This document shows, one piece after another, positions 5,768 through 6,636 of a DNA stretch of 6,636 nt (position 1 is its first letter; each line of letters starts with the position of its first letter). Source of the DNA: Mariprofundaceae bacterium (GTDB lineage Bacteria > Pseudomonadota > Zetaproteobacteria > Mariprofundales > Mariprofundaceae); the NCBI GenBank assembly GCA_030950835.1, contig JAUZQU010000169.1:1-6636 (forward strand), read 5' to 3'. A program made the position numbers and the translations under genes. The notes under the pieces were generated by a model that was not told where the DNA came from, searched no databases, and saw only the letters and a program-made list of their open reading frames with translations.

Positions 5768-5885
5768 AAAGGAGACTTTGATTTGTTTATCGCTTTGATA
5801 ATCTGCAGGGAGATACTTCAACTTTCGCAGAAAGGTGGCCCCAATGGGTTACCGGAGGCGCATTAAAGAGCAGGTTGATTTTCAT
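5753..5885 (-). pseudogene. Possible short gene broken by one extra G
   Basis: On the minus strand a frame opening at ATG 5885 reads MKINLLFNAPPVTHW and then leaves a protein-like pattern at a GGGG run (complement of 5839-5842). Removing one G lets it continue as ATFLRKLKYLPADYQSDKQ and onward to a stop at 5755-5753, 43 residues in all. Open sequence also extends upstream of the ATG in the same frame (LFNPLWFDNV), so it may be the tail of something longer. I cannot name a family. It may be debris of a mobile element or a conserved repeat rather than a gene. Confidence 0.25.
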
Positions 5886-5982
5886 CACGTTGTCAAACCA
5901 GAGCGGGTTAAAAAGAGCCAAACTTAAAGTATGAATGCCACAGACCAGATATTAAGCACGTGTGGGCGTGAGAATGGATAAT

Positions 5983-5993
5983 GAGTTATAAAA
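5983..5993 (+). repeat. 11-bp direct repeat, copy 1
   Basis: GAGTTATAAAA occurs here and again, identically, at 6027-6037, 44 bases (about four helix turns) away. Both are just before the Fic gene, with an ATCAA/TTGAT dyad (6007-6022) between them. It could be a regulator binding site or a chance AT-rich repeat. Confidence 0.4.
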
Positions 5994-6026
5994 TTGTTTA
6001 TTATGCATCAATATCCCTTGATTTTA

Positions 6027-6037
6027 GAGTTATAAAA
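6027..6037 (+). repeat. 11-bp direct repeat, copy 2
   Basis: Identical to 5983-5993. It ends 16 bases before the Fic start codon, so a protein bound here would cover the promoter or start region. Confidence 0.4.
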
Positions 6038-6053
6038 GCTCATTGTATGACTC

Positions 6054-6636
6054 ATGATTTGGAATTGGCAACATAAAAAATGGCCTGAATTTAGTTATGA
6101 TGCTGACCAGCTGAAAGGGATGGATGATTTATTTCTGCTTGAAGCAGGTAAATTACTGGGTGCTTTTTCTCACTTTGATGAACATGATAAGATTGAACTC
6201 ACCATTGAATTGATCAGCCATGAAGCGTTAAAGAGCTCTGAGATTGAAGGTGAGATGTTGAGTCGTGATAGCTTGCAATCATCTATTCGTAGGCATTTTG
6301 GCTTGACCTCAGATAAACAGCGAATCCCTCCTGCTGAGCAGGGCATGGCAGAGATGATGCTCGACTTGTACCACTGTTTTGCTCAACCGCTCAGCCACGA
6401 AAGCATATTTAGCTGGCATGAGAAGCTGATGATGGGTCGTAGAGACTTGCATGATGTTGGTTGTTATCGTACTGGGGAAGAGCCCATGCAGGTTGTATCT
6501 GGCTCAATATATAATCCCAAAGTACATTTTGAAGCCCCTCCATCATCGCGGCTATCGGATGAGATGACGGCATTTGTAGCTTGGTTCAATCGCACAGCCC
6601 CCAACGGCCCTGACCCTTTGCCAGCATTAATTCGAG
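6054..6636 (+). CDS. Fic family protein with DUF4172 domain (5' part)
   Basis: The first 194 residues of a Fic protein; the gene runs off the window. Fic enzymes usually transfer AMP from ATP to a hydroxyl side chain of a target protein. The start MIWNWQHKKWPEFSYD and the region up to about residue 85 fit the DUF4172 domain found before Fic domains. SSEIEGE (61-67) contains the inhibitory (S/T)xxxE(G/N) motif with S61, E65 and G66, whose glutamate blocks the ATP site in resting Fic proteins. The Fic domain begins around residue 100; YRTGEEPMQVVSGSIYN (138-154) and the HFEAPPSSRL stretch fit its target-binding flap. The catalytic HxFx(D/E)GNGR motif lies beyond the window, so activity cannot be judged. 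The start is fixed by an in-frame stop at 6048-6050 and the conserved tryptophan at residue 3; there is no clear ribosome site. Confidence 0.92.
   Translation, partial: MIWNWQHKKWPEFSYDADQLKGMDDLFLLEAGKLLGAFSHFDEHDKIELTIELISHEALKSSEIEGEMLSRDSLQSSIRRHFGLTSDKQRIPPAEQGMAEMMLDLYHCFAQPLSHESIFSWHEKLMMGRRDLHDVGCYRTGEEPMQVVSGSIYNPKVHFEAPPSSRLSDEMTAFVAWFNRTAPNGPDPLPALIR

Larger units (their letters stand above)
5674..6053. other. Region between the IS and the Fic gene
   Basis: About 380 bp without an intact gene. It holds a possible folded element (5699-5767), a short minus-strand frame broken by one extra base (5753-5885), and an 11-bp direct repeat (5983-5993, 6027-6037) just before the Fic gene. 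A plus-strand AAGGAG at 5769-5774 precedes only a short frame beginning TTG and ending before 5865. I find no convincing -35/-10 pair for the Fic gene. Confidence 0.45.

Noticed and set aside
5802..5927. Plus-strand frame with MGYRRRIKEQVDFHH
   Set aside because: It has no ribosome site before the ATG at 5844 and overlaps the minus-strand reading. At 27 codons it is not supportable as a gene.
1..6636. CRISPR array
   Set aside because: No regularly spaced repeats of 20-50 bases occur anywhere in the window.

Overview
The window looks like chromosome from a moderately AT-rich Gram-negative proteobacterium, most likely gamma-like. This rests on NhaA following the E. coli NhaA layout residue by residue, a tRNA gene that encodes its own CCA end, and a boxA-like sequence of the enterobacterial rrn type. 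Nothing here fixes the genus.

Left part (1-1710) is core-type. nhaA, a Na+/H+ antiporter, is on the minus strand. It is followed by an intergenic stretch of about 400 bp that holds the nhaA promoter, a dyad upstream of it, an orphan extended -10 promoter and the tRNA promoter. Then come tRNA-Phe(GAA) and a strong intrinsic terminator.

Middle part (1711-4204) has two convergent genes 38 bp apart. One is a NERD-nuclease/UvrD-type helicase fusion on the plus strand, probably starting at a TTG codon with a strong Shine-Dalgarno sequence. The other is a YtoQ-family gene on the minus strand.

Right part (4205-6636) is disturbed. A complete IS630-family insertion sequence (4438-5671) has 14/15 matching terminal inverted repeats and a TA duplication at a CTAG target. 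Its transposase is split into two frames at a run of seven A, where removing one A restores a 375-codon protein. The sequence on both sides of the IS is gene-poor and contains short minus-strand reading frames. One crosses the reconstructed empty site and another is broken by one extra G. At the right edge is the start of a Fic-family protein with an N-terminal DUF4172 domain and an (S/T)xxxE(G/N) inhibitory motif, cut off before the catalytic Fic motif.

Taken together, the stretch after tRNA-Phe has the look of an accessory region: a nuclease-helicase, an IS, gene debris and a Fic protein. No integrase, repeated tRNA end or CRISPR array is visible to prove an island. I found no clearly new multi-gene system. 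The points most worth a second look are the +1 shifted IS630 transposase, the NERD-helicase with its TTG start, the boxA-like element before the tRNA, the apparently leaderless nhaA promoter, and the possible small genes beside the IS.
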